Origin: Agrilactobacillus composti DSM 18527 = JCM 14202
GTDB lineage: Bacteria; Bacillota; Bacilli; Lactobacillales; Lactobacillaceae
Direction: 5' to 3'
NCBI RefSeq assembly: GCF_001436375.1
Contig: NZ_AZGA01000005.1
Span: forward strand, 1 to 64,000
DNA length: 64,000 nucleotides
The notes beneath the pieces are model-generated. The model worked only from the letters and a program-made list of their open reading frames with translations. It ran no database searches and was not told the origin of the DNA. How positions within the stretch are numbered: position 1 is the first letter of the stretch; each line of letters begins with the position of its first letter. This document shows positions 8,995-18,187 of the stretch, piece by piece. Position numbers and translations under genes: made by a program.

Positions 8995-9264
8995 ATGAAG
9001 CGAGACAATATCGTGAAATTAGCCGTGTTAGGTCTAACGACCATTGGGCTAGTGGGCACCGCTGCTTTGATCCCCGTTAAGACCGCCGTTTCTGAAACAC
9101 AACCGGTCACTTTGCGGGCAGGTAAGATCAAAACGGCCCGGGTCAAAGCTACCATAACGCCTCAAGAACCAATCCCTAGTCTGACTGCAGGTTCCCACCG
9201 CACCGTACAGCCCTGGTACCAAGCCGGCAGATATCAAAATACTTATGATGCGTTCTTAGAATAA
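8995..9264 (+). CDS. Small secreted or membrane-anchored protein of unknown function (89 aa)
   Basis: A basic start (MKRDN) leads into a hydrophobic helix (about 5-27, VKLAVLGLTTIGLVGTAAL), so the rest is probably outside the cell. The mature part is Pro/Thr/Arg-rich and ends with GRYQNTYDAFLE. AAAGGA at 8979-8984 favours the ATG at 8995 over the GTG at 8986. A promoter of TTGATA (8940-8945) and TATAAG (8964-8969) with an 18-bp spacer fits. A 7-bp inverted repeat (TTAGTCT/AGACTAA, 8917-8937) sits just before it. I recognise no family. Confidence 0.55.
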   Translation: MKRDNIVKLAVLGLTTIGLVGTAALIPVKTAVSETQPVTLRAGKIKTARVKATITPQEPIPSLTAGSHRTVQPWYQAGRYQNTYDAFLE

Positions 9265-9653
9265 GGTATCGTCGGGCTTTTGAAAAAAATAACCCAAAAT
9301 GTGGTCATTGCTTGACTAGATTTTGCCGGTAAAAATTAACTTAAGAAAACAAAATATTTGGCTAGCAAATTAGCCAAATTAAACGTACCAAATTGAAATG
9401 AGCCTTGGTATAACAAGGTTTCAACTGCCTTAGGCGTTTGATTTCTGTTCGGAATTTCCCCGGTAACTTTGAAAAAATAAACACCAAATAAGGGCTAATA
9501 TCACTGCTGTTATTTTTCGAAAACACTGTTATATCAAGCCTCAATGGCATTTTTATAAGAATTTTTTTTCGACTTGCTATACTAATTGCCATAGATAAAT
9601 CAATGTTATCTATAGCCAAATTTTTTCAATCCATTAAAGGAGGACTTTACGCA
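9265..9653. other. Leader region of the third SLAP gene
   Basis: No gene is visible in these 389 bases. A perfect 8-bp inverted repeat (ATAGATAA 9591-9598, TTATCTAT 9606-9613) sits in the likely 5' leader, downstream of a possible -10 TATACT at 9578-9583, and could be an operator or mRNA hairpin. Confidence 0.4.
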
Positions 9654-11429
9654 ATGAAAAAGACGCATAAACTCAGATTTTTAGGTGTGACGGCAGCCGC
9701 ATTATTGGCAGTAGCCCCCATGGCCGCCCCAGCTATCACCACTGCCTTACCGGGCCCCCATATGGGTGTGGTCCAAGCAGCAACGGCCAATGTGACCTCT
9801 AAGTTTAATGTTCCAGCCGGTATGGACATCACCCTAGAGACCGGAGCCTTGCAGTATGACGGGCCGAATTTGCAAAATCCTGGGGAAGCAGTGGCTGACC
9901 CGAATGTGAAAATTGATGCCATTCATGTTGTGGATGGTAAAATCACGATGCTTAAACTGGTGAATACTGTCGATACCTGGGTCGCTTTCTCGGATATCCG
10001 GATGTCGACGACTTCTTTAAACTTTGTGATTGCTGAGCCGAGCGATGATGGTGAAGCTGAAACGCTGCCATTGTTGACTGCTAATGCCAATACTGTTTGG
10101 ACTGATTCTGGCAATCCAGCAGTGACTAGGACGACCGATGCCGGTGTGACTGTTAAAGCTACAACGTTAGTTACTTCTGGGGGTGTCATCACCCGGGCCC
10201 TCGTGGCTGAAAATGGCCGAACTTGGTATGTCCGCGGTGCAGATTTAACCACTGATCCAGCCGCTTTGAACAATTATGAAGATGGCAATGTGGCTTCTAA
10301 GGACACCAGTGTCAGTCCGAAATATGTTTCTGGTGCCCAAGTTTACTCGGATGTGAATTTGAAGAACCCAATTGCTAACGACGTCATCAGCTATGGTACC
10401 CGGGTGCCGGTAATCGCTTATGTCCGGGATGTGAACAAAGCCATCGTGGGCTACAAACTGGCTAATGGCCGGTATGTGAAAGCCGAGCTAGTAACGCCAA
10501 ATGCGGTGACCTATACCAAGGTCTACCAAAGTGGCACGGTGACCACGAAGAATCAAGCGGTCACTTACAATTACAACACTGACGGCAATGCGACCCCGAC
10601 GAATAATCGGATTGGCGCCAAACAAAGCCTGAACTATGTGGCGGTGCTCCAAGACGCCAATGGGGAAATTTACGCCTATGGTTTCCGGGATACCAGTATC
10701 AATAACGATATCCCCGGCACCGACGGCTTGGTTTATGTCCGGGCTAGCGATGTGACCACCGGTGCCCCAACGAGTGATCTGACCATCACGGTGGTACCAG
10801 CCGGGACCTTGACCGTGGATTCTGGGAAGAAAGCGGTTAAAGTTTACGACGATGCGGCTACCACCAAGGATTCTGGGGCCACTTTGAGCACTGATCATGA
10901 TACTTGGACCGTCACTAGAACTGCCAAAGATAAAGACGGCAAAGTTGTGGCCTATGATTTGGGCAATAACCAGTGGGTAAAAGCTGGGGATGTGACCGAA
11001 CATGAAGCTGAGAAATATGAAGTGTCTGACATGCCTAAGGGGACAGCCCTTTATTCCAGCTTCCGAGCTGCAGCGATTTACAGTGACCCTGAGACCACCC
11101 AAGCCAACGGCAAGCTGAATACCAGCTATGACGAATGGACAGCCTTCAAGGTGGCTAAAGACGCTGATGGCGTGGCCCATGCTTATGACCTGGGGAATAA
11201 TCAGTGGGTGAAGGCCTCAGACCTAGCTCTGGTGAAAGATTTAGGCGGGACTTTTGACGCCAATGCCGGCACACCGCTGTATAATCGCGACGGTGAGCGG
11301 ACTGGCCGCATCAATACTGATGGGCTGTATAAAGTCTTCGCCGTGACCTATATTGATGGCAAACAAGCTGTCAAACTGGGGAACGATAATCAATGGATCA
11401 TTGCTTCTGCTGGGGATTACTATCCTTAA
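9654..11429 (+). CDS. Secreted SLAP-domain surface protein (591 aa)
   Basis: Third SLAP-cassette protein. The ATG at 9654 follows AAAGGAGGA by 9 bases; an earlier in-frame start at 9603 would add a stretch without signal-peptide character. The signal peptide covers about 1-42 (ending VVQA-A). The N-terminal domain (about 45-215) is only distantly like those of the first two proteins. It is followed by one 'QVYSD...AYVRDVNKAIVGYKL' repeat, a 'GEIYAYGFRD' module, and the C-terminal cassette ending SAGDYYP (about 375-591), which closely matches the paralogues. Unlike the two larger genes, its composition is uniformly GC-richer. It probably sits on the wall through the cassette; the N-terminal domain is the likely variable functional part. 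Confidence 0.85.
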   Translation: MKKTHKLRFLGVTAAALLAVAPMAAPAITTALPGPHMGVVQAATANVTSKFNVPAGMDITLETGALQYDGPNLQNPGEAVADPNVKIDAIHVVDGKITMLKLVNTVDTWVAFSDIRMSTTSLNFVIAEPSDDGEAETLPLLTANANTVWTDSGNPAVTRTTDAGVTVKATTLVTSGGVITRALVAENGRTWYVRGADLTTDPAALNNYEDGNVASKDTSVSPKYVSGAQVYSDVNLKNPIANDVISYGTRVPVIAYVRDVNKAIVGYKLANGRYVKAELVTPNAVTYTKVYQSGTVTTKNQAVTYNYNTDGNATPTNNRIGAKQSLNYVAVLQDANGEIYAYGFRDTSINNDIPGTDGLVYVRASDVTTGAPTSDLTITVVPAGTLTVDSGKKAVKVYDDAATTKDSGATLSTDHDTWTVTRTAKDKDGKVVAYDLGNNQWVKAGDVTEHEAEKYEVSDMPKGTALYSSFRAAAIYSDPETTQANGKLNTSYDEWTAFKVAKDADGVAHAYDLGNNQWVKASDLALVKDLGGTFDANAGTPLYNRDGERTGRINTDGLYKVFAVTYIDGKQAVKLGNDNQWIIASAGDYYP

Positions 11430-11601
11430 GCCACAATTACCACCGGTTTAAAACTGGCCTGCCACTGGTTTTAAGCGAACCGACTTCCTAGATCAGTTAT
11501 TAAGTTCTACTGCTTGCAACACATTCAGCCTAGTATGATCTTGACACCGATAAATTGCACCATCTGCAACTACCTTTTCAGCAACACCATCCTAATATGT
11601 G

Positions 11602-11631
11602 ACACGTCAGTCCAAGCTGGCGTGTTTTTTT
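11602..11631 (+). terminator. Intrinsic terminator downstream of the third SLAP gene
   Basis: ACACGTCAG (11602-11610) pairs with CTGGCGTGT (11617-11625) with one wobble and is followed by seven T. It lies 170 bp after the stop codon. Confidence 0.75.
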
Positions 11632-11717
11632 GGGTCATCTGAAACAAGGGATGGCATACACGTCCGATAATTAAGCTATAATAGAATTAGACATTTAAAA
11701 TTAGGAGGTTTTAATTG

Positions 11718-12536
11718 ATGAAAAAAGTTCAATTTGGTTTATTGGCGGCAACTGCGTTATTAGCAGTTAGCCCAGTGGTTGCTGTTTTGGGAACACCCAC
11801 TGTGCACGCGGCGGCGATTCCACCAATTACCACCCCTGGGCCGGAAGTGCCCACCAAACCAATCACGGATAGCTATACCTTGGTGGACTATACTGACGGC
11901 ACCACAGTGGATACCCATAAGCAGGCCGTAACGATCTATCAAGACCCTAAGATGACCCGGGATACCGGTAAAAAGCTGAGTACGACCCAAGCAATTTGGA
12001 CGCCCACCCAAGTGGCCCGGGATAGCAATGGCGTTGCTGTATCTTATAACTTAGGGGATAATCAGTGGATTGCTGCCAGTGGGGTCACCGTGATCAAGGG
12101 CACGCCAGATACCGATTTAACGGTTGCCAAATATACCAGCAATGACCCACTATATAGCATTGGCAGTGCCGTGACGGTTTATAGTGATCCGGACACCACC
12201 AAAGCCAGCGGCACCTTAGCCACTGGTGTGACGGAATGGCAAGTCAACCGTACCGCTGCTGACCCCAAGACTGGGACCATTGTCGCCTATGATTTGGGCA
12301 AGAACCAATGGGTAAAAGCCAAGGACTTGAGTGCGCAAAAGGCATTATCTGGGACCTTTAATGTCAACGCCGGTACGCCATTATTAGCCGATGATGGCAG
12401 TCAAGTAGACACCATTGCAACTAGCGGCAGCTATCAAGTTATTGCCGTCAGCTATTTTGATGGCCAGCAAGTGTTGAAATTAGCTGAAAATAACCAATGG
12501 GTCCAAGCCACTAAAGGGGCTTTTTACCCAGCCTGA
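11718..12536 (+). CDS. Short secreted SLAP-cassette protein (272 aa)
   Basis: This is essentially a signal peptide plus the shared C-terminal wall-binding cassette. Residues 1-33 form the signal (MKKVQFGLL..., ending VHAA). A short Pro/Thr linker leads to two modules with the 'YNLGDNQWIAAS' and 'YDLGKNQWVKAK' pattern and the terminal 'NQWVQATKGAFYPA'. It lacks the N-terminal domain found in the paralogues, making it the complement of the 207-residue protein at 7536. The ATG at 11718 is chosen over an overlapping TTG at 11715; TAGGAGG lies 9 bases upstream. TATAAT at 11677-11682 is a likely -10 box. Confidence 0.85.
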   Translation: MKKVQFGLLAATALLAVSPVVAVLGTPTVHAAAIPPITTPGPEVPTKPITDSYTLVDYTDGTTVDTHKQAVTIYQDPKMTRDTGKKLSTTQAIWTPTQVARDSNGVAVSYNLGDNQWIAASGVTVIKGTPDTDLTVAKYTSNDPLYSIGSAVTVYSDPDTTKASGTLATGVTEWQVNRTAADPKTGTIVAYDLGKNQWVKAKDLSAQKALSGTFNVNAGTPLLADDGSQVDTIATSGSYQVIAVSYFDGQQVLKLAENNQWVQATKGAFYPA

Positions 12537-12572
12537 ACAATATGCTAGAATAAGACTAGGATCTAGTTGATA

Positions 12573-12618
12573 GATAAGACAATCTTTTCGGTAGTGACGA
12601 AGAGGTTGCCTTATTTTT
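12573..12618 (+). terminator. Intrinsic terminator of the short SLAP gene
   Basis: A long stem of about 16 bp with one mismatch and two wobbles (12574-12589 with 12599-12614) is followed by a short T run. Confidence 0.7.
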
Positions 12619-12654
12619 AATGGTTACAATTATATGAAGAAATAGAGGGCAAAT

Positions 12655-13197
12655 ATGTTACAAGCAATTGATGTGTCAACCAAAATGGCTGATTATGAAT
12701 CACTAAAACAACTGTATTTACGGGCTTTCCCCCGAGAAGAACGTTTTCCGTTGTTCTTTTTGATCCGCCAGACTAAAAAAGCCGGCATTCGCTTTCAAGC
12801 TTGGTATGATGGCCCAACTTTTGTGGGCTTGACCTATATTATTACTTACCAAGGGATGACGTATCTGTTATTTTTGGCGGTGAATGATCAAATTCGCTCT
12901 AAAGGCTATGGCAGCCAAATTTTAAAAGCCATTGCCAAGATTTACCGAGGCAATACCATCACTTTATTGATGGAAGAAGTAGTAACAAGTGCCCCTAATT
13001 ATCAACAACGACTGAAACGGCAAGAATTCTACTTTAAAAATGGTTTTCGGGATAGCCGCCACACCACGGTGGAATATGGGGTGAAGTATCAAATGTTAGT
13101 ATTAGGGTCTGATTTCACCGCCAAACAATACCGGGATTTGTTCATTTACTTTGTGGGACCCTTTGTTTACCGCTTTTACGGCACGGATGTGGTGTAA
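12655..13197 (+). CDS. GNAT family N-acetyltransferase (180 aa)
   Basis: It has the acetyl-CoA-binding signature of the GNAT fold: strand FLAVNDQIRSKGYGSQILKA (about 77-96), where RSKGYGS is motif A. A later 'FYFKNGFRDS' matches the terminal strand region of the fold. The N-terminal part (LYLRAFPREERFP) is usual for cytoplasmic GNATs of lactobacilli. The substrate cannot be read from sequence. AGAGGG precedes the ATG. It stands alone between the surface-protein array and the amidase. Confidence 0.75.
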   Translation: MLQAIDVSTKMADYESLKQLYLRAFPREERFPLFFLIRQTKKAGIRFQAWYDGPTFVGLTYIITYQGMTYLLFLAVNDQIRSKGYGSQILKAIAKIYRGNTITLLMEEVVTSAPNYQQRLKRQEFYFKNGFRDSRHTTVEYGVKYQMLVLGSDFTAKQYRDLFIYFVGPFVYRFYGTDVV

Positions 13198-13558
13198 TAG
13201 TTCCAAGCTAGTTTTAAAAAGCTAGGGGAGTGGTAATATTTCCCGGGAAATTTTAAGCAATGATCGGGGATTTGACGGCTATTTTGAAGCTGACAACCAG
13301 TTTGACTTGTTGCGCAACAGCTAGCGTTATGTTGTGACTTTATTACAAGCAAGTGGCTTTCAAAGACCCCATTTTTCAGGTTGTTTGCAATCATATTACA
13401 GTTTCGTGAATGTGAATTTTCCATGACGAGAATATGTTATTGTTGTAGCTAGAGTTGGGCCGATATTTTTAAAAAAGCATGTTATTTTCTAAACATGCAC
13501 CAGGTCCCTAAAAGATTTGGCAGTTACGCTTATTATAGGAATTTAGGAGAATTTATAG
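13198..13558. other. 361-bp intergenic stretch with an inverted repeat
   Basis: No complete gene is visible. One plus-strand frame reads about 60 codons interrupted by a single TAG ('REILSNDRGFDGYFEAD', then 'RYVVTLLQASGF' and on to a stop near 13424), which may be a remnant or chance. GCATGTT (13477-13483) and AACATGC (13492-13498) form a hairpin about 60 bp before the amidase gene and could be an operator. Confidence 0.35.
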
Positions 13559-15229
13559 ATGAAGATGAAGAAGTCAAAGCGCGTCCTGGTTTCGCTATTT
13601 AGTGCGGCTTTATTAGCTGGCGCGGGTAGCTTTGTGACCAATGAAGTACAACAACAACATGACCCCCAAGCCGGTAAGGTGCAGGCGGCCAGTTATATCA
13701 ATGATTACATTAACAGCCAACAATTTGGGAATCCCCAAATCACCACTTATAACTCCAGCTTCACCAATTATTTTGGGTATGAAAACGGGGTGGGCCGTCC
13801 TGAAGGTATCGTGGTCCATGAAACGGCCAACCCAAATTCCACCATTGATGGGGAAGTCAGCTACATGATGAACAACTGGAATTCCATTGGCGCTTATGTC
13901 CATGCCTTTGTGGACCACAGTCGCATCATCAATATTCACCCTACGGATTATGCCGTTTGGGGTGCTGGGCCCCAAGCCAACAAGCGCTTTATTCAAATTG
14001 AATTAGTTCGGGAACATAGTACGGATAACTTTGCCCGCTCCATCAACAACGATGCTTACTACGTGGCTTATTTGTTGAAGCAATATGGACTTTATCCATC
14101 TTTAGCTGACAATACCGGTAGTGGCACGGTTTGGTCTCATAACGCCGTTTCTTATTGGTTGGGTGGGACCAACCATACGGATCCCGTGGGCTACTTCAGC
14201 CAATGGGGTTATGACATGAACCAATTCTATGCCATGGTTGAACAAAAATATGGCGAGCTCACCGGCAATGGCGGTGGTGGCGGCACCGTTGCCCCAAGTT
14301 ACGATTCCCCAACGTCTATTTCTGATGTTTCCAAACGAGCCGTGGTCCATGGTAACGCCAATAACGGCGTGTATTATTTGGTGAATAATCAATTCCAACC
14401 ATTTGGGACCAGCATGGATTATGATGGCCAGCCTTATGATGTCTATCAAATCGCTAAGACCAAAAATGGTGTGGAAATGGCTTTGATTGGTAGCGGTGGT
14501 ACCCCAGCGCTTTGGATCAATGCCAAGAACTTGGAATATACTTCAGCAGACAAAGTTAAAGACCAAACCAGCTTTGTGGGCACAGCTAAAATGAACCCTA
14601 ACGTGCAAACTTATTACTATATAAATGGTGGCTTCACCGGTGCGGATCGCTTTGGCAATCAGAACGTGAAGATTCAACAACGTATCACTACCACTGACGG
14701 CAAAATTTACTACCTGGTTCAAACTAACCGGGATTTACGTTGGGTCCGCAACTATGACTTAAGTGGCATCACCCAAGATAAAATCACCAACCATGACACT
14801 TATAATGGCACGGCTTGGCTGAGCAACGGTCAGACTTATTACTTTAATGGCAGTGGCTTTGATGCTGCCGATGATTTTGGTGGCGAAAATGTGACCCTCC
14901 AACAACGTATCCAAACTCAAAGTGGAGCCATGTATTATTTGGTCAGCACGAGTCATGGGGATCGTTGGGTCCAATCTAATAGCTTATCCAACATTGTCTC
15001 TGATGCCATCCAATCCATTGACAACTTTGGTGGCACGGGCTCGATTGGCAGTGATACCCAGACGTATTACAACGTTAACGGCATCATGACCAAAGCCGAT
15101 ATCCAAGGCAAAACCAGTGATCCAATTACCAAAGTGGCTAAAACTAGCAATGGCAAGACCTTCTACCTATTTACCCGGGCGGATGGCGATTGGCGCTGGA
15201 TCAATGCCGACGATGTGACTTTAAACTAA
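13559..15229 (+). CDS. Secreted N-acetylmuramoyl-L-alanine amidase with GW/SH3-like repeats (556 aa)
   Basis: Peptidoglycan hydrolase expected to cut the bond between muramic acid and L-alanine outside the cell. The signal peptide (about 1-44) ends KVQA-A. The catalytic Amidase_2 domain (about 60-240) shows the zinc and catalytic residues: IVVHETAN (His87), a second His in AYVHAFVD, and HTDPVGYF (His and Asp). After a Gly-rich hinge (GNGGGGG) come four repeats of about 75 residues (about 255-556) with the pattern 'QTYYxNGGF...YYLVxTxxxxRWVxxxxLS', resembling GW/SH3-like cell-wall-targeting modules. TAGGAGA precedes the ATG. A strong terminator follows. It may be an autolysin for cell separation or a bacteriolysin. 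Confidence 0.88.
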   Translation: MKMKKSKRVLVSLFSAALLAGAGSFVTNEVQQQHDPQAGKVQAASYINDYINSQQFGNPQITTYNSSFTNYFGYENGVGRPEGIVVHETANPNSTIDGEVSYMMNNWNSIGAYVHAFVDHSRIINIHPTDYAVWGAGPQANKRFIQIELVREHSTDNFARSINNDAYYVAYLLKQYGLYPSLADNTGSGTVWSHNAVSYWLGGTNHTDPVGYFSQWGYDMNQFYAMVEQKYGELTGNGGGGGTVAPSYDSPTSISDVSKRAVVHGNANNGVYYLVNNQFQPFGTSMDYDGQPYDVYQIAKTKNGVEMALIGSGGTPALWINAKNLEYTSADKVKDQTSFVGTAKMNPNVQTYYYINGGFTGADRFGNQNVKIQQRITTTDGKIYYLVQTNRDLRWVRNYDLSGITQDKITNHDTYNGTAWLSNGQTYYFNGSGFDAADDFGGENVTLQQRIQTQSGAMYYLVSTSHGDRWVQSNSLSNIVSDAIQSIDNFGGTGSIGSDTQTYYNVNGIMTKADIQGKTSDPITKVAKTSNGKTFYLFTRADGDWRWINADDVTLN

Positions 15230-15252
15230 TACAGTTTAATCAGTAAAATGAG

Positions 15253-15291
15253 ACAGATGCACAACCCAAAAGGGCGGTGCATCTGTTTTTT
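15253..15291 (+). terminator. Intrinsic terminator of the amidase gene
   Basis: ACAGATGCAC (15253-15262) and GTGCATCTGT (15277-15286) form a perfect 10-bp stem followed by six T. The bases from here to 15475 hold nothing I recognise. Confidence 0.88.
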
Positions 15292-15475
15292 AATGGCCAT
15301 TTTAGGGCGGTCAAAAGCTGATTATGAATGTTTTTTAATCTAAAATAATTAAATCTCATATTCTTAAAATATTCATATTGTAGAATGGATATCGGTGAAC
15401 TTTCAGATAACATTTCCTATCATTCTTGTTTTAATAACCGGTTAATCAAAGCCAGCAGAGTTGTTATTTAAGGAA

Positions 15476-15489
15476 GTAAGCGTTTACAT
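15476..15489 (+). promoter_or_regulatory. CcpA cre site upstream of the methionine gamma-lyase gene
   Basis: GTAAGCGTTTACAT reads on the minus strand as ATGTAAACGCTTAC, close to the catabolite responsive element consensus. It lies about 65 bp before the start codon and contains a possible -35 (TTTACA, 15483-15488), a position that would repress transcription when preferred sugars are present. Confidence 0.65.
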
Positions 15490-15553
15490 AAATCCTGAGA
15501 TATGATAAGTTGGCGGTGTTACGAAATAAATAGTTTGTGAAAGGATGGTTCCA

Positions 15554-16756
15554 GTGACTAAAGAATACGGCTTCTCAACGCAACAGATTCATGCAGGACA
15601 TCTTAAGAATAGTGCAGGGGCTTTGACCAGTCCAATTTATCAGTCCTCCACGTTTGTGTTTGATAATGCCCAACAAGGGGCGAATCGTTTTGCGGGCGAA
15701 GAAGACGGCTTCATTTACACCCGCCTGGGGAATCCCACGGAACAAGAGATCGAATTGAAATTAGCAGCCTTAGAAGGCGCAGAAGCAGCCTTATTTACAG
15801 CCTCGGGGATGGGCGCTATCAGTGCCACCATGCACACCTTTTTACAAAGTGGCGACCACGTGATTTCTTCAGAAGTGGTTTATGGCTGTACCCATGCCTT
15901 GTTTGATGAAGGTTTGCGGAAATATGGCATTGATTTCGCTTTTGTGGATACCACTAAAACAGACGCCATCGTCAAAAATATCAAACCTAATACCAAAATG
16001 ATTTACATAGAGACGCCCGCTAACCCAACCTTAGACATCTCGGACATTCAAGCAATTGCGGCCATTGCCCATGAACATGACTTATTATTCGTGGTGGACA
16101 ATACATTTTGTACCCCATATCTACAACGGCCCATTGAATTAGGGGCTGATTTAGCGGTTTATTCGGCGACTAAATACATCAATGGTCACGGCGATGTGGT
16201 GGCCGGGGCCGGGACTGGGAAACAAGATATGATCGACCAAATTCGCATGGTGGGCTTAAAGGATATGACCGGTTCGGTGATTTCCCCATTTGATGCCTTC
16301 TTAGTGAATCGGGGCATGAAGACCTTGAGCTTACGCATGGACCGCCATGTGCAAAATGCCCAGAAGATTGTTGAATTCCTGGAAAGTGAAGCTAAAGTGC
16401 AACAGATTTTTTATCCCGGCAATCCTAACTTTGCGGGTTATGCCGTGGCCCAACAACAAATGAGCCAGCCGGGGGCGATGATTGCTTTTGATCTCAAGGG
16501 TGGCCGGGCTGCTGGGGAGAAATTCATTAATTCCGTTGAATTAATGTCCTTGGCGGTGAGCTTAGGGGATGCGGAGACCTTGATCGAACATCCCGCCAGC
16601 ATGACTCACTCCACTTATTCCGAAGCTGATTTGAAACAAGCTGGGATTTCCCAAGGCTTGATCCGGGTTTCGGCGGGCTTAGAAGACGCGGCAGACCTGA
16701 TCAACGATATGGCCCAAGCCTTCGCAAAGTTGGATACGGTTATCCCGGTATCCTAG
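15554..16756 (+). CDS. Methionine gamma-lyase, PLP-dependent (400 aa)
   Basis: Predicted to split L-methionine into methanethiol, ammonia and 2-oxobutyrate. It belongs to the Cys/Met metabolism PLP family (about 400 residues). SATKYINGHGD carries the PLP lysine and IYTRLGNPT matches the phosphate-binding Tyr/Arg pair given by the partner subunit. Two features point to the gamma-lyase rather than cystathionine enzymes: VYGCTHALF, with the Tyr-x-Cys pair of methionine gamma-lyases, and GLKDMTGSV, with their Lys-Asp pair. The GTG at 15554 is chosen because AAAGGA ends 8 bases before it; an ATG at 15545 overlaps that site. It is first of three co-oriented genes and has a cre site upstream. Cystathionine gamma-lyase remains the main alternative. 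Confidence 0.8.
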   Translation: MTKEYGFSTQQIHAGHLKNSAGALTSPIYQSSTFVFDNAQQGANRFAGEEDGFIYTRLGNPTEQEIELKLAALEGAEAALFTASGMGAISATMHTFLQSGDHVISSEVVYGCTHALFDEGLRKYGIDFAFVDTTKTDAIVKNIKPNTKMIYIETPANPTLDISDIQAIAAIAHEHDLLFVVDNTFCTPYLQRPIELGADLAVYSATKYINGHGDVVAGAGTGKQDMIDQIRMVGLKDMTGSVISPFDAFLVNRGMKTLSLRMDRHVQNAQKIVEFLESEAKVQQIFYPGNPNFAGYAVAQQQMSQPGAMIAFDLKGGRAAGEKFINSVELMSLAVSLGDAETLIEHPASMTHSTYSEADLKQAGISQGLIRVSAGLEDAADLINDMAQAFAKLDTVIPVS

Positions 16757-16773
16757 GTTGGATGTGATGAATA

Positions 16774-18150
16774 ATGAAAGATGATGTCACAACAGATAAG
16801 GGGAATTTCATTGGCCTAGTGCCCTTGATTTTCTTCTTAGCCCTTTATATTGGTTCCGGGATCATCACCAAAAATTTCGATTCGATGCCGTTACTGGTTG
16901 CCATGGTCATGGCCTGCATGTTGGCCTTTGCCTTAAAGGGGGACAACAAACAGGACAAGTTTGAAGACAAGCTGAAGGTATTTTGTAAGGGGGCCGGGCA
17001 AGAGACCATGATTTTGATGATCGTGATCTTTATGCTGGCGGGGGCCTTTTATTACGTCACCAAGTCCATGCAAGCCGTGGACACCATGACCAACATTGGC
17101 CTGACCTTCTTGCCCAAGCGGTTTCTGATTCCCGGGATTTTCATCCTGGGCTGTATCATCAGTTTTGCCATGGGGACTTCCATGGGCACCGTGGCCGCTT
17201 TGATGCCCGTAGCCGCCAACATTGGACAAATGGCCGACATCAGCATGCCTCTGCTAGCCGGTGTGGTGGTGGGGGGCGCCTTGTTCGGGGATGACTTATC
17301 CTTGATTTCCGCGTCAGCCATCATTTCCGCTAAGACCCAGGACGTGAGCATTTTTGCTAAGTTTAAGACCAACGCCATCATTGTGACCCCGGCTTTTATT
17401 ATCACCGTGTTGCTGTTGATGATTCCCCACGTGGGGGTCATTTCCCTGACCAGCCTGGGGCATATTCAATGGATCAAAGCCTTGCCCTATGTGGTGGTGA
17501 TCGTGGCCTCGTTTTTAAATATCAATGTGCTGATGGTCCTAATTTTAGGCATTGTGTCCGCCGTGGTGATTGGCTTAGTGGGTGGTGACTTTACGGTGAT
17601 TCAAGCTATGGGCGCCATTCACAAAGGCATGCTCTCCATGGCTGATGTGAGTTTTATCTCCATCATCGTGGGCGGCTTGGCCAGCCTCATGACCCATATG
17701 GGCGGGGTAGCCTGGTTGCTGCACAAAATCACCAAACGGGTCCGGGGACCTATCGGCGGTAAGATTTCCATTGCCTCGCTAATTTTATTGTTAGATGTGA
17801 TCACCACTAATAATACGGTGTCCATCATGATCGCCGGCCCCATCGCCAAGAAATTGAGCAAAGCTTACAAGATCTCCCCATCCTATACCGCCAGTATTTT
17901 AGATATTTATGCCTGTATAGGCCAGGGGATGATTCCTTACGGGGCCCAGCTGCTGATGGCAGCGTCCATTGTGGGGGTATCTGCGGCGGCTATTGTGCCG
18001 TATAGCTGGTATTGCATGGTATTATTCGTGGTTTCCACCATTTTCTTATTCACGAAATTCTCCCCCCGTGATAAACTGGATGAGGCTAGTGCAAAGGTCG
18101 CCGAAAAAGCGGCTGAACCCAAGCCGGCCAAAGCCTTAGATACGCTTTAA
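16774..18150 (+). CDS. NhaC family sodium/proton-type antiporter (458 aa)
   Basis: Integral membrane transporter of about 11-12 hydrophobic helices, with the NhaC-type signatures SMGTVAALMPVA and GGALFGDDLS. NhaC relatives include sodium/proton antiporters and metabolite antiporters such as the malate/lactate exchanger MleN. It lies 17 bp after the methionine gamma-lyase gene and 37 bp before a 2-hydroxyacid dehydrogenase gene, so a role in exchanging methionine for a reduced product, or in sodium balance for it, is plausible. The ribosome binding site is weak (GGATGTGATG), which suggests translational coupling. The C-terminal tail is Ala/Lys-rich and cytoplasmic-looking. The substrate is an inference from context only. 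Confidence 0.75.
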   Translation: MKDDVTTDKGNFIGLVPLIFFLALYIGSGIITKNFDSMPLLVAMVMACMLAFALKGDNKQDKFEDKLKVFCKGAGQETMILMIVIFMLAGAFYYVTKSMQAVDTMTNIGLTFLPKRFLIPGIFILGCIISFAMGTSMGTVAALMPVAANIGQMADISMPLLAGVVVGGALFGDDLSLISASAIISAKTQDVSIFAKFKTNAIIVTPAFIITVLLLMIPHVGVISLTSLGHIQWIKALPYVVVIVASFLNINVLMVLILGIVSAVVIGLVGGDFTVIQAMGAIHKGMLSMADVSFISIIVGGLASLMTHMGGVAWLLHKITKRVRGPIGGKISIASLILLLDVITTNNTVSIMIAGPIAKKLSKAYKISPSYTASILDIYACIGQGMIPYGAQLLMAASIVGVSAAAIVPYSWYCMVLFVVSTIFLFTKFSPRDKLDEASAKVAEKAAEPKPAKALDTL

Positions 18151-18187
18151 AGTTTCTGAAAATTGATAAAAAAGGACAGAATGAATC

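Noticed and set aside
10488-11180. 230-codon open frame on the minus strand
   Set aside because: It lies entirely inside the SLAP gene at 9654, has no ribosome binding site, and its odd His/Ile-rich composition is a shadow of the GC-rich coding strand.
13198-13440. Possible pseudogene of about 60 codons with one internal stop
   Set aside because: The frame is short, shows no motif and no start signal. It is noted in the intergenic entry but not called as a gene.
15554-16756. Cystathionine gamma-synthase or gamma-lyase as the primary call
   Set aside because: The YGC and GLKD motifs fit methionine gamma-lyase better, and the neighbours fit methionine degradation rather than transsulfuration.
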